A stretch of DNA of 40,984 nucleotides from Actinomycetota bacterium (GTDB lineage: Bacteria > Actinomycetota > Thermoleophilia > Solirubrobacterales > Solirubrobacteraceae), in contig VAYS01000027.1 in the NCBI GenBank assembly GCA_005883215.1, positions 1-40,984 on the forward strand, read 5' to 3'. The notes below the pieces were generated by a model. That model did not search any database, was not told where the DNA came from, and saw only the letters and a program-made list of their open reading frames with translations. Position 1 is the first letter of the stretch. Every line of letters starts with the position of its first letter. The position numbers and the translations under genes are program-made. Positions 1-7,649 of this stretch are shown one piece after another.

Positions 1-20
1 CAAGCCAAGGCAGGTTCGAG

Positions 21-173
21 ATGATTGCCACCGTCATTTTCGCGGGGATGGCCCTGTTTGCGATCGTCACCGCGCGGGCGGGCCGCCGGCGCGGCAACGG
101 CATCGCGCGCCATCCCTACAACGACATCTACAACGACGCCCCAGCGGCGCGCACCCCGCTTCCGCGCGACTGA
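21..173 (+). CDS. Small single-pass membrane protein, function unknown (50 aa)
   Basis: A short ATG-to-TGA frame of 50 codons. Residues 2-18 form a hydrophobic stretch (TVIFAGMALFAIVTARAG region) long enough for one membrane helix. It is followed by an Arg-rich cluster (RRR at 22-24, expected cytoplasmic side) and a polar tail containing a YNDIYND motif. Only 20 bases of upstream sequence are in the window, so promoter and operon partners cannot be judged. A strong hairpin 28 nt after the stop is what one expects at the end of a real transcription unit and supports the call. I do not recognise the family and assign no function. Confidence 0.55.
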   Translation: MIATVIFAGMALFAIVTARAGRRRGNGIARHPYNDIYNDAPAARTPLPRD

Positions 174-200
174 GTCGCGCTTTCAGCAGCTTCTCTGGGC

Positions 201-236
201 GAGGCCCGGGTCAGACGATCCGGGCCTCGTTCGTTT
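201..236 (+). terminator. Rho-independent-type terminator hairpin
   Basis: A perfect 9-bp stem, GAGGCCCGG at 201-209 pairing with CCGGGCCTC at 220-228, closes a 10-nt loop and is followed by a T-enriched stretch (gttcgtttgtc). It sits just after the small membrane protein and before the promoter of the amine oxidase, so it would separate the two transcription units. Confidence 0.7.
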
Positions 237-282
237 GTCGGCGGCGCGGGCGTGACCAGGGGTAGCCGCCGCGGCCGCTGAC

Positions 283-288
283 TACGAT
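283..288 (+). promoter_or_regulatory. Candidate -10 element TACGAT for the amine-oxidase unit
   Basis: TACGAT fits the TANNNT form seen before many genes in this window. It overlaps the upstream in-frame ATG at 287, so a transcript starting about 7 nt downstream would lack that ATG. This argues for translation starting at 332. The -10 lies 8 nt before a GTG at 297 that opens a 12-codon frame. No clear -35 is visible. Confidence 0.45.
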
Positions 289-296
289 GGTCGCTA

Positions 297-335
297 GTGA
301 CCGTTGGGGGCTTGCATCACCTCGGGCAGCCATGA
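297..335 (+). other. Possible leaderless 12-codon upstream ORF (leader peptide)
   Basis: GTG at 297 lies 8 nt after the candidate -10 TACGAT and opens a frame MTVGGLHHLGQP ending in TGA at 333-335. That TGA overlaps the amine-oxidase ATG at 332 in an ATGA arrangement, so ribosomes finishing the short frame could restart on the main gene. Position and overlap are seen directly. That it is translated, or regulates anything, is inference. Confidence 0.3.
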
Positions 336-1882
336 CCGGGGGGTCGGGACCCACCGATCGACCGAGCGACGGCGCCCCTGCGCCCGGAGCGGGCGCCTCG
401 GCGCTGATCACGCGACGCTCTGTGCTCGCGGGCGCGGCTGTCGCTGCAGGATCCGCCGCCGCGGGCGGGGCGGTCGGGTGGTGGGCGGCGGATAAGTCGT
501 CGTCGCGGCGATCGAGCCCCTATCAGCGTCGCGTCGACGTGGTCGTCGTCGGTGGCGGGATCGCTGGTCTCACGGCGGCGCGCAACCTCGTCAAGGCGGG
601 TAGGTCGGTCGTCGTGCTCGAGGCCCTGAGCCGGGTCGGCGGGCGGATGGTACGTCGCAGCGTTGCCGAGGGCGGGTGGGTCGATCTCGGGGGACAGTGG
701 GCGGGCCCCACCCAGCATCGGCTGCTGGCGCTCTCGGACGAGCTGGGACTGAAGCGGTTCCCGTCGTACTACGGGGGCGAGGGGATCGTCGCCTTCGACG
801 GCATCGCGGGCAGATTCAAAGGCGACATCTCGACCGTGCGGGGGCTGCCGGGACAGCGGTCCCCGGCGCCGGCCGGCGCGGTTCACGACGCCGAGCGGGG
901 CACGGCCGCCCTGGCGACCCTGGCCAGAAGCGTCTCGCCCGGTCAGCCGTGGACCGCGCCCCGCGCCACCGCGCTTGACCGACAGACGGTCGCCGACTGG
1001 CTACAGCGCAATGTCCGCACCGGCTTCGGCCGCTTCGTCATCGCCAACGAGGGGGTATTCAACTCCTCGGGCGGCACGCTGGACGAGGTGTCGTTGCTGC
1101 ACCTGCTCTTCGAGATGCGGGCCAACCCTCACGGCGAACGCCCTGACAGCGACCTCTACTTCGGTGGGGCGGGCCAGATCCCGCTGATCCTCGCGCGCCA
1201 GCTCGGCGATCGCGTGGCGGTCAAGGCGGCGGTCAGGGCAATCTCCCAGGACTCGAGCGGCGTGACCGTGACGACGGCCGCCGGGCGCTTCCGAGCCGGC
1301 CACGTGATCGTCGCGATCCCGCCCACGCTGGCCGGCGCGATCAGCTACGACCCGCCCCTGCCGGCCCGGCGCCTGCAGCTCGGGCAGCGGATGCCGCTGG
1401 GCACGCTCGCCAAGGTGCACGCCGTCTATCCGACCGCGTTCTGGCGCCCCCTGGGCCTCAGCGGATCGGCCGTCGGCACGCTCCCCACCGTCCAGGCGAC
1501 GGCCGATAGCTCGCCGCCGGACGGCAAGCCCGGGATCCTCACCGGCTTCGTGGCGGGGCAGGGGGCGCTGAGCTGGGCGACGCGGCCTTGGGCCCAGCGG
1601 CGGCAGACCGTTCTCGCCGACTACCGCACCTACTTTGGCTCCCGGGCCAGCTCCCCGGTCGACTACGTGGAAGCGGTATGGCCCGCCAACCCGTTCGCCG
1701 GCGGCGCGTTCAACGCGTTCATGCCGCCCGGCGTGTGGACCGGCTACGGGCCCGCGCTGCGGGCCCCGATTGGTCGCATCCACTGGGTGGGCGCAGAGAC
1801 GGCGACGCGCTGGTACGGCTACTTCGACGGAGCGATCAGCTCCGCCGAGCGCGAGGTCGGCGCGATCCTGGGGAAGACCTGA
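332..1882 (+). CDS. Tat-exported flavin-dependent amine oxidase (516 aa)
   Basis: FAD-dependent monoamine-oxidase family: oxidises amines to aldehydes or imines with release of H2O2; the substrate cannot be told from sequence. Near the N-terminus is a twin-arginine signal (TRRSVLAGAAVAAG followed by a hydrophobic stretch), so the protein is probably exported folded with FAD bound or kept at the membrane. Next comes the Rossmann FAD motif VVVVGGGIAGLTAARNL, then the family motif RVGGRM with LGGQWAGP. Near the C-terminus is the second FAD-contact segment GAETATRWYGYFDGAI. The ATG at 332 is preferred over the in-frame ATG at 287 because the only good -10 (283-288) overlaps the latter. It is followed after 18 nt by the convergent purF stop. 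Family assignment is firm; substrate is unknown. Confidence 0.88.
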   Translation: MTGGSGPTDRPSDGAPAPGAGASALITRRSVLAGAAVAAGSAAAGGAVGWWAADKSSSRRSSPYQRRVDVVVVGGGIAGLTAARNLVKAGRSVVVLEALSRVGGRMVRRSVAEGGWVDLGGQWAGPTQHRLLALSDELGLKRFPSYYGGEGIVAFDGIAGRFKGDISTVRGLPGQRSPAPAGAVHDAERGTAALATLARSVSPGQPWTAPRATALDRQTVADWLQRNVRTGFGRFVIANEGVFNSSGGTLDEVSLLHLLFEMRANPHGERPDSDLYFGGAGQIPLILARQLGDRVAVKAAVRAISQDSSGVTVTTAAGRFRAGHVIVAIPPTLAGAISYDPPLPARRLQLGQRMPLGTLAKVHAVYPTAFWRPLGLSGSAVGTLPTVQATADSSPPDGKPGILTGFVAGQGALSWATRPWAQRRQTVLADYRTYFGSRASSPVDYVEAVWPANPFAGGAFNAFMPPGVWTGYGPALRAPIGRIHWVGAETATRWYGYFDGAISSAEREVGAILGKT

Positions 1883-1900
1883 CCGGGGCGCCGGCGACGG

Positions 1901-3442
1901 CTAGTAGGCGCGAGCCAGGGCGCGCTCGGCCTCGAGCGCGAACTTGCCATTGGCCTCGCCGGTGCCCGCCAACGGGTATTCGCCGCTAAAGCAGGCGTCG
2001 CAGTGGGCCTCGCGGCGCTGGCCGATCGCCTCGTAGACGCCCGGGAGCGACAGGTAGTGCAGCGAATCGGCCCCCATCTCCTGGGCCACCTGCTCCACCG
2101 TGCGCCCGTGAGCGATCATCTCCTCGCGCGTGGACATGTCGATGCCGTAGTGGCAGGGGTGCTTGATCGGCGGCGCCGATATGCGCATGTGCACCTCGGC
2201 GGCGCCGGCGTCGCGCAACATCTGCACGATCTTGCGCGTGGTGTTGCCCCGCACGATCGAGTCGTCGACCACTACCAGGCGCTTGCCCGCGACCACCTCG
2301 GGCAGGGGATTGAACTTCAACCGCAGCCCGCGCTGGCGCAGCTCCTGGCCGGGCTGGATGAAGGTCCGCGCCACGTAGCGGTTCTTGACGAAGCCGTCGT
2401 CGAGTGGGATCCCGCTCGCGCGCGCGTACCCGCGCGCCGCCGAGTTGCCCGAGTCGGGCACGGGGATGACCACGTCGGCGTCCACCGGCGCCTCGCGGGC
2501 GAGGATCTCCCCCATGCGCGACCGCGCCACCTGCAGCACCGTGCCCCCGATGCGCGAGTCGGGACGGGCGAAGTAGATGTATTCGAACACGCAGAACGCC
2601 TCGCGCTCGGACTCGACCGCCTGGTCGGACGTGATTCCGCGCTCGGTGAGCGACACGACCTCCCCCGGACGCACGTCGCGCAAGAGCCGAGCGCCGATGA
2701 TGTCCAGGGCGCAGGACTCCGAGGCGACGCAATAGCGGTCGCCCAGCTGGCCGAGCACCAGCGGCCGCAGCCCGGCCGGGTCGCGAAAGGCGACGACGCC
2801 GTCCTTGGACATCGCCACCACCGAGAAGGCGCCCTTCAGGCGCGGCAGCACGTCGATCGCCGCGGTCCGGAGCGAGTCCCCGTCGTGGCTGGCGAGCAGA
2901 GCGGCGATGATCTCGGAGTCCGAGGTCGAGCGAAAGCCCACGCCGAGCTCGCCGAGCTCGGCGTGCAGCTCGACCGCGTTGATCAGGTTGCCGTTGTGGC
3001 CCAGCGCGAGCTCGCGCCGCCCGGAGCGGTGCACGGGCTGAGCATTCTCGAACGACGTGGCGCCCGTGGTCGAGTAGCGCACATGCCCGATCGCCAGCTC
3101 GCCCCCCAGGGCGCGGAGCTTCTGCTCGTCGAACACCTGGCTGACCAGGCCCAGCTCGCGCACGGCCATGATCGACCCGTCGCGCTCGGCGGCGGCGATG
3201 CCGGCCGACTCCTGACCCCGGTGCTGAAGCGCGTACAGGGCGAAGTAGGCCAAACGGGAGACGTCGTGTCCCGGGGCATAGATCCCAAAGACACCACACT
3301 CGTCTCTCGGCCCGTCGCGCTGATCGAGATCAGGTGCAGGTGGCGGCATGTCGAGCGCCTCCCGGGTGTCGGCCTGCCCTGACCGGCTCGGGGCGCTTGA
3401 ACCCATCAAGCCTAGCAGCGCGGCGCGGCGTGCCCGCGTCAT
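1901..3442 (-). CDS. purF: Amidophosphoribosyltransferase PurF
   Basis: First committed step of de novo purine synthesis: PRPP plus glutamine gives phosphoribosylamine. N-terminal Ntn glutaminase domain with nucleophile Cys49 in RDECGVFGIYAPG, exposed after cleavage of a propeptide, and the ALQHRGQESAG motif. C-terminal phosphoribosyltransferase domain with PRPP loop VVVVDDSIVRGNTTRK. Cysteines at YFARPDS-upstream (CVFEYIYF), IKHPCHYG and AHCDACFSG match the four [4Fe-4S] ligands of the Bacillus-type enzyme. Last gene of the purC-purS-purQ-purL-purF run. The ATG at 3442 overlaps the purL stop (ATGA) and has GGAGG 10 nt upstream, giving a 48-residue propeptide. An ATG at 3349 with GGGAGG 8 nt upstream would give a 17-residue propeptide and is a real alternative. 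Confidence 0.96.
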   Translation of the reverse strand: MTRARRAALLGLMGSSAPSRSGQADTREALDMPPPAPDLDQRDGPRDECGVFGIYAPGHDVSRLAYFALYALQHRGQESAGIAAAERDGSIMAVRELGLVSQVFDEQKLRALGGELAIGHVRYSTTGATSFENAQPVHRSGRRELALGHNGNLINAVELHAELGELGVGFRSTSDSEIIAALLASHDGDSLRTAAIDVLPRLKGAFSVVAMSKDGVVAFRDPAGLRPLVLGQLGDRYCVASESCALDIIGARLLRDVRPGEVVSLTERGITSDQAVESEREAFCVFEYIYFARPDSRIGGTVLQVARSRMGEILAREAPVDADVVIPVPDSGNSAARGYARASGIPLDDGFVKNRYVARTFIQPGQELRQRGLRLKFNPLPEVVAGKRLVVVDDSIVRGNTTRKIVQMLRDAGAAEVHMRISAPPIKHPCHYGIDMSTREEMIAHGRTVEQVAQEMGADSLHYLSLPGVYEAIGQRREAHCDACFSGEYPLAGTGEANGKFALEAERALARAY

Positions 3443-5682
3443 GAAAACAGCGCCTCCAGTGTGCGGTGCGCCTCGGCCAGGCGCCCCACCGCGAGGTCCA
3501 CCACCTCTTCCCCCTCGTGCTCGATGCGCAGGCGCTCTCCCCCCACGCGACCGATGATCGCCACCGGCGTGGCGCCCGCGGCCAGCGCTCGCAGCGCGTC
3601 GTCGGGGCCCGAGAGCACGAAGCCGCCGGGACCCTCGCCGAACAGCGCCTCATCGGGACCCCCGCCCGGCCGGCCGGCAAGGCTCACCTGGGCCCCCACG
3701 CCGCCGGCCAGGCAGCACTCGGCCAGCGCCACCGCCAGCCCCCCCTCGGCCACGTCGTGGGCGCTGGTCACCACCCCGGCGCGCACCGCTGCGCGCACCG
3801 CCGCCTGGGCGGCCACCACCGCAGCCACCTCGGCCGCGGGCAACCCGCCCGGGAGCGCCTCGCCCCGCAGCCGCGCCAGCTCGGAGGCTGCCAGCGCCGG
3901 GGCGAACGGGCCCACCAGCGCGATGCCGTCACCGGCCCGGGCGAAGGCCAGCCCGCCCGCCCGGGCGGCGTCGGGCAGCTCGCCCACCATCCCCACCACC
4001 GGCGTCGGGTAGATCGGGCCCTCGCCCGCCTCGTTGTAGAGCGAGACGTTGCCGCCCACCACCGGGATCCCCAGCGCCCGGCACGCCTCCCCCAGGCCGC
4101 CCACCGCCTCGGTCAGCTGCCAGGCCACCAGGGCCTTCTCGGGATTGCCGAAGTTCAGGCAGTTGGTCAACCCCAACGGCTCGGCGCCGACGCAGGCCAG
4201 GTTGGCGGCGCACTCGAGCACCGCCTCGCGCGTCCCGGACCGCGGATCGCACGCCACCCGGCGACCGTTGCAATCGATCGAGGTGGCGATCGCCGGCCGC
4301 GGCGCGTCCTCGCGTGCGGGCAGCCTCAGCACGGCGGCGTCGGCCTGCTCCGGGCGGCACACCGTGCGCGAGCCGACCAGGCAGTCGTACTGCTCGAACA
4401 GCGGTCGCCGCGAGGCCAGGTTGGGGCAGGACAGCAGCGCCAGCAGCGACTCACCGGGGTCGGCGTCGGTCAGCCGCGCGGCGGGAGCCGGGTAGACCTG
4501 GGCGCCGGGCGGGCGGGGCGAGAGGTCATACAGCGGGCAGTCGTCGACCAGGGCGCCGATCGGGACGTCGCCGACCACGGCTCCGTCGCTCAGCACGCGA
4601 AAGCGCCCGCTGTCGGTGATGGTCCCGATCGCGGTGGCCTGGGTCTCCCAGCGGGCGCACAGGCCGAGCACCTCGTCCAGGCGCCGGGGCGCCACCACGC
4701 AGAGCATGCGCTCCTGGGACTCGGAGATCATGATCTCGAAGGGCTCCATCCCCGGCTCGCGCAGCGGCACCCGGGCCACGTCGATCTCCACTCCCACCCC
4801 GCCCTTGCTCGCCATCTCCGCCGCCGAGGAGGTCAGCCCCGCCGCCCCCAGGTCCTGGAGGGCGACCAGCAGGCCCCGCTCGAGCAGCTCGAGGCAGCAC
4901 TCGAGGAGCTTCTTCTCGGCGAACGGATCGCCGATCTGCACCGACGGCCGCTTGGCCGCGTCGCCCTCGCCCAGCTCGGCCGAGGCGAGCACCGAGGCGC
5001 CGCCGATCCCGTCGCGCCCGGTGGAGGCGCCCAGCAGGACCACTACGTTCCCCGGCCCGGCAGCGGCCGAGCGGATCAGGCGCTCGCGGGGCGCCAGCCC
5101 GATGCACATCGCGTTGACCAGGCAGTTCTGCTCGTAGGGCTCCTCGAAGTAGACCTCGCCACCCACGGTCGGCACCCCGATCGAGTTGCCGTAGTGCCCG
5201 ATGCCGGCCACCGCCCGGTCGAGCAGGTAGCGCGAGCGCTCGCTGGAGGGATCGCCGAAGCGCAGCGAGTCCAGCACGGCGATTGGCCGCGCCCCCACCG
5301 CGAACACGTCGCGCAGGATGCCGCCCACCCCGGTGGCCGCCCCCTGGAAGGGCTCGACCGCGCTCGGATGGTTGTGGGACTCGACCTTGAACGCGACCGC
5401 CAGGCCGCCCCCCACGTCGACGGCCCCGGCGTTCTCGCCCGGGCCCATGACCAGGCGCTCGCCGGCGCTCGGCAGCGTGGCCAGCAGCCGACGCGAGTGC
5501 TTGTAGGCGCAATGCTCGGACCACAGCAGCGAGAACATCGCCAGCTCGACCAGGTTGGGCTCGCGCCCGAGCTTCTGTCCGATCAGCGCGTACTCGTCCT
5601 CGGTGAGGCCAAGCGCCTGCGCCCCCGCCAGGCCGGGGAGCGCCTGGCGCTCGGGCTCGGCGACGGGGGCCACCGCGCTCAC
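3439..5682 (-). CDS. purL: FGAM synthase subunit PurL (small form, 747 aa)
   Basis: Synthase subunit of phosphoribosylformylglycinamidine synthase: FGAR + ATP + ammonia to FGAM, with ammonia from PurQ and assembly through PurS. The length and the presence of separate purQ and purS genes mark the small, Bacillus/actinobacterial form. Catalytic His57 lies in LLWSEHCAYKHS; KVESHNHPSAVEPFQGAATG is the nucleotide-binding signature; the AIRS-type domain repeats further on (GGNVSLYNEA, AHDVAEGGLAVALAE). Start is GTG at 5682, whose GTGA overlaps the purQ stop. Reading upstream of it only shadows purQ. The stop overlaps the purF ATG, so coupling through the cluster is likely. Confidence 0.96.
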   Translation of the reverse strand: MSAVAPVAEPERQALPGLAGAQALGLTEDEYALIGQKLGREPNLVELAMFSLLWSEHCAYKHSRRLLATLPSAGERLVMGPGENAGAVDVGGGLAVAFKVESHNHPSAVEPFQGAATGVGGILRDVFAVGARPIAVLDSLRFGDPSSERSRYLLDRAVAGIGHYGNSIGVPTVGGEVYFEEPYEQNCLVNAMCIGLAPRERLIRSAAAGPGNVVVLLGASTGRDGIGGASVLASAELGEGDAAKRPSVQIGDPFAEKKLLECCLELLERGLLVALQDLGAAGLTSSAAEMASKGGVGVEIDVARVPLREPGMEPFEIMISESQERMLCVVAPRRLDEVLGLCARWETQATAIGTITDSGRFRVLSDGAVVGDVPIGALVDDCPLYDLSPRPPGAQVYPAPAARLTDADPGESLLALLSCPNLASRRPLFEQYDCLVGSRTVCRPEQADAAVLRLPAREDAPRPAIATSIDCNGRRVACDPRSGTREAVLECAANLACVGAEPLGLTNCLNFGNPEKALVAWQLTEAVGGLGEACRALGIPVVGGNVSLYNEAGEGPIYPTPVVGMVGELPDAARAGGLAFARAGDGIALVGPFAPALAASELARLRGEALPGGLPAAEVAAVVAAQAAVRAAVRAGVVTSAHDVAEGGLAVALAECCLAGGVGAQVSLAGRPGGGPDEALFGEGPGGFVLSGPDDALRALAAGATPVAIIGRVGGERLRIEHEGEEVVDLAVGRLAEAHRTLEALFS

Positions 5683-6353
5683 GCGGCCACCGGCGCCAAT
5701 GCCTGGGCCACCGACTCGAACAGCCGCAGGCCGTCCGCCGAGCCGGTCAGCTGGTCGACCGCATGCTCGGGGTGGGGCATCAGCCCCATCACGTTGCCTG
5801 CCTCGTTGCACACGCCGGCGATGTCGCGCATCGACCCGTTGGGGTTCTGGCCCGGGCAGTAGCGCAGGACCACGCGGTTCTCGGCCTCGAGCCGATCGAG
5901 CTGGTGCTCGGGGGCCCAGTAGCACCCGGTGGTGTGCTTGACCGGGATCGACAGCCGCTCGCCCACGGCCAGCGCCGCCGTAAATGGCGAGGCCGTGCTC
6001 TCCACCCGCACCCCGGGCTGGCGGCAGACGAAACGCAGGCCGCGGTTGGGGAGCAGCGCCCCGGGGAGCATCCCCGCCTCGCACAGAACCTGAAAGCCAT
6101 TGCAAATGCCGAGCACGGGACCGCCCGCGCGGGCGAACTCGGCGATAGCGTCCATCACCGGGGCAAAGCGGGCGATCGCCCCCGGTCGCAGGTAGTCCCC
6201 ATAGGAGAACCCCCCGGGCACGACCACCACGTCGATCCTCCCCAGATCGCGTTCGGCGTGCCAGAGCAGGACCGCCTCGCCCACCCGCGAGGCGGCGAGC
6301 TGGGCGTCGACCTCGTCGCAGGACCCCGGGAAGCGCACCACGCCGAACCTCAT
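5679..6353 (-). CDS. purQ: FGAM synthase glutaminase subunit PurQ (224 aa)
   Basis: Class I glutamine amidotransferase that supplies ammonia to PurL. N-terminal MRFGVVRFPGSC is typical of PurQ. The nucleophile is Cys84 in GPVLGICNGFQVLCEAG; the His of LMPHPEHAVD belongs to the catalytic triad. Ordinary length for the family. The ATG at 6353 overlaps the purS stop (ATGA), and the gene's TGA overlaps the purL GTG, so the three subunits of the complex are translationally coupled and probably made in step. A longer in-frame reading upstream lies inside purS and is discarded. Confidence 0.96.
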   Translation of the reverse strand: MRFGVVRFPGSCDEVDAQLAASRVGEAVLLWHAERDLGRIDVVVVPGGFSYGDYLRPGAIARFAPVMDAIAEFARAGGPVLGICNGFQVLCEAGMLPGALLPNRGLRFVCRQPGVRVESTASPFTAALAVGERLSIPVKHTTGCYWAPEHQLDRLEAENRVVLRYCPGQNPNGSMRDIAGVCNEAGNVMGLMPHPEHAVDQLTGSADGLRLFESVAQALAPVAA

Positions 6354-6586
6354 CGCCGGGCGCCCTCCTCGAGCAGGACCTCGTAGTCCTCGACCAACGG
6401 ATTGGTGAGCAGGCGCTCGCACATCTCGTCCAGGCGGGTGGGGTCGTCGAGCTCGAGCTCGATCAGCCTGCCCACGCGCACCTCGTGCACGTCGGTGAAG
6501 CCCAGCGCCGGCAGCGCCCGCTGGACCGCCTGGCCCTGGGGATCCAGGATGCCCGACTTGGGTCGGACCAGCACCCGGGCCTTCAT
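6350..6586 (-). CDS. purS: FGAM synthase subunit PurS (78 aa)
   Basis: Small structural subunit that docks PurQ on PurL and helps channel ammonia. Begins MKARVLVRPKSGILDPQGQA, the characteristic PurS opening, and continues with the ALGFTDVHEVRVGRLIELEL core. Length fits the family (about 80). Start ATG at 6586 has GGGGAG upstream; the in-frame extension further upstream is intergenic or lies in purC. Overlaps purQ by ATGA and lies 22 nt after purC. Confidence 0.95.
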   Translation of the reverse strand: MKARVLVRPKSGILDPQGQAVQRALPALGFTDVHEVRVGRLIELELDDPTRLDEMCERLLTNPLVEDYEVLLEEGARR

Positions 6587-6608
6587 CGGCTCCCCGGGGC
6601 CCGGGTCG

Positions 6609-7571
6609 TCATCCGCCGGGCCGCCCGGAGACCGCCCCGGCCGCCGCGCCCCCACCGGCCGCTACCGCGGGCGGCGCCCAGACTGGGTCCTGAGGCGCGC
6701 CGGTGCGCTCCAGCCAGGCAGCGAAGGGCTCCCCGGCCAGGCGGGCGTAGGCCTCGACGTAGCGCGCGCGGGTGCCCGCCACCACGTCGTCGGGGATCGC
6801 CGGCGCCGGCGGCGCCTTGTCCCATCCCGTGCCCGCCGCCCAGTCGCGCACGTACTGTTTGTCGTAGCTGGGCTGGGGGCGCCCTACCTGGTAGCTGTCC
6901 GCCGGCCAGAAGCGCGAGGAGTCGGGGGTGAGCACCTCGTCGCCCAAGACGAGCTGGCCGTCGGCGTCCAGCCCGAACTCGAACTTGGTGTCGGCCACCA
7001 GGATGCCGCGGGCCGAGGCGTGCTCGGCGGCGAACCGGTAGAGCTCGAGTGCGGCGGAGCGCAGACGGTCGGCCAGGTCGCGATCGCCCACCAGCTCGGT
7101 CGCCGCGTCGAAGTCGATGGCCTCGTCGTGGCCTTCCAGCGCCTTGGTCGACGGGGTGAAGATCGGGGTGGGCAGGCGCTCGGACTCGCACAGGCCGGGC
7201 GGCAGCTCGATCCCGCTGACCGCGCCGGTGGCCTGGTAGTCCTTCCAGCCCGAGCCCGACAGGTAGCCGCGCACGACGCATTCGACGGGGAGCATCCGGA
7301 GCTTGCGCGCCACGATCGCCCGGCCGCGCACCTCCTCGGGGACACCGGCGACCGCCGAGACGAAGTGGTTGGCGACGATCTGACCGGTGCGCGCGAACCA
7401 GAATGCCGAGATCGCGCTCAGCACGCGGCCCTTGTCGGGGATCGGCGTCGGATGGACGACGTCGTAGGTGGAGATCCGGTCCGAGGCGACCATCAGCACG
7501 CGATCCCCCAGGTCGTACATCTCGCGCACCTTGCCCGAGGCCAGCAGGGGCAGGTCGGCGACGGTCCTCAC
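6609..7571 (-). CDS. purC: SAICAR synthetase PurC (320 aa)
   Basis: Joins aspartate to CAIR with ATP. Family landmarks: LLASGKVREMYDLGDRVLMVASDRISTYD near the N-terminus, PTPIPDKGRVLSAIS, VVRGYLSGSGWKDYQ, and FEFG..DGQLVLGDEVLTPDSSRFW, which contributes to the active site. Slightly longer than usual through an Ala/Gly-rich C-terminal tail. The chosen GTG at 7571 sits just before the conserved opening and 7 nt after TAAAGT, a leaderless-type -10 (see that entry). The frame stays open far upstream but there shows no PurC homology and overlaps the divergent GH44 gene. First gene of the purC-purS-purQ-purL-purF unit. Confidence 0.94.
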   Translation of the reverse strand: MRTVADLPLLASGKVREMYDLGDRVLMVASDRISTYDVVHPTPIPDKGRVLSAISAFWFARTGQIVANHFVSAVAGVPEEVRGRAIVARKLRMLPVECVVRGYLSGSGWKDYQATGAVSGIELPPGLCESERLPTPIFTPSTKALEGHDEAIDFDAATELVGDRDLADRLRSAALELYRFAAEHASARGILVADTKFEFGLDADGQLVLGDEVLTPDSSRFWPADSYQVGRPQPSYDKQYVRDWAAGTGWDKAPPAPAIPDDVVAGTRARYVEAYARLAGEPFAAWLERTGAPQDPVWAPPAVAAGGGAAAGAVSGRPGG

Positions 7572-7578
7572 TGCCTGG

Positions 7579-7584
7579 ACTTTA
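7579..7584 (-). promoter_or_regulatory. Leaderless-type -10 TAAAGT before purC
   Basis: Read on the minus strand, TAAAGT is followed by 7 nt (ccaggca) and the purC GTG. With transcription beginning about 7 nt after a -10, the mRNA would start at or next to the initiation codon. No convincing Shine-Dalgarno sequence is present. It would drive the whole purC-S-Q-L-F unit. Confidence 0.5.
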
Positions 7585-7649
7585 GCGCCGGCCCCGGAGG
7601 CTTTATTGAAGCGATCGACCTGAAATGACGATGCATTCGGATAGCGCAC

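Noticed and set aside
3466..5862. Long plus-strand frame opposite purL
   Set aside because: Composition is His/Arg/Gln-rich shadow sequence with no recognisable motif, antisense to an intact core gene.
5683..6105. N-terminal extension of PurL by 141 codons
   Set aside because: It is a shadow of purQ in another frame; PurL homology begins just after the GTG at 5682, which overlaps the purQ stop.
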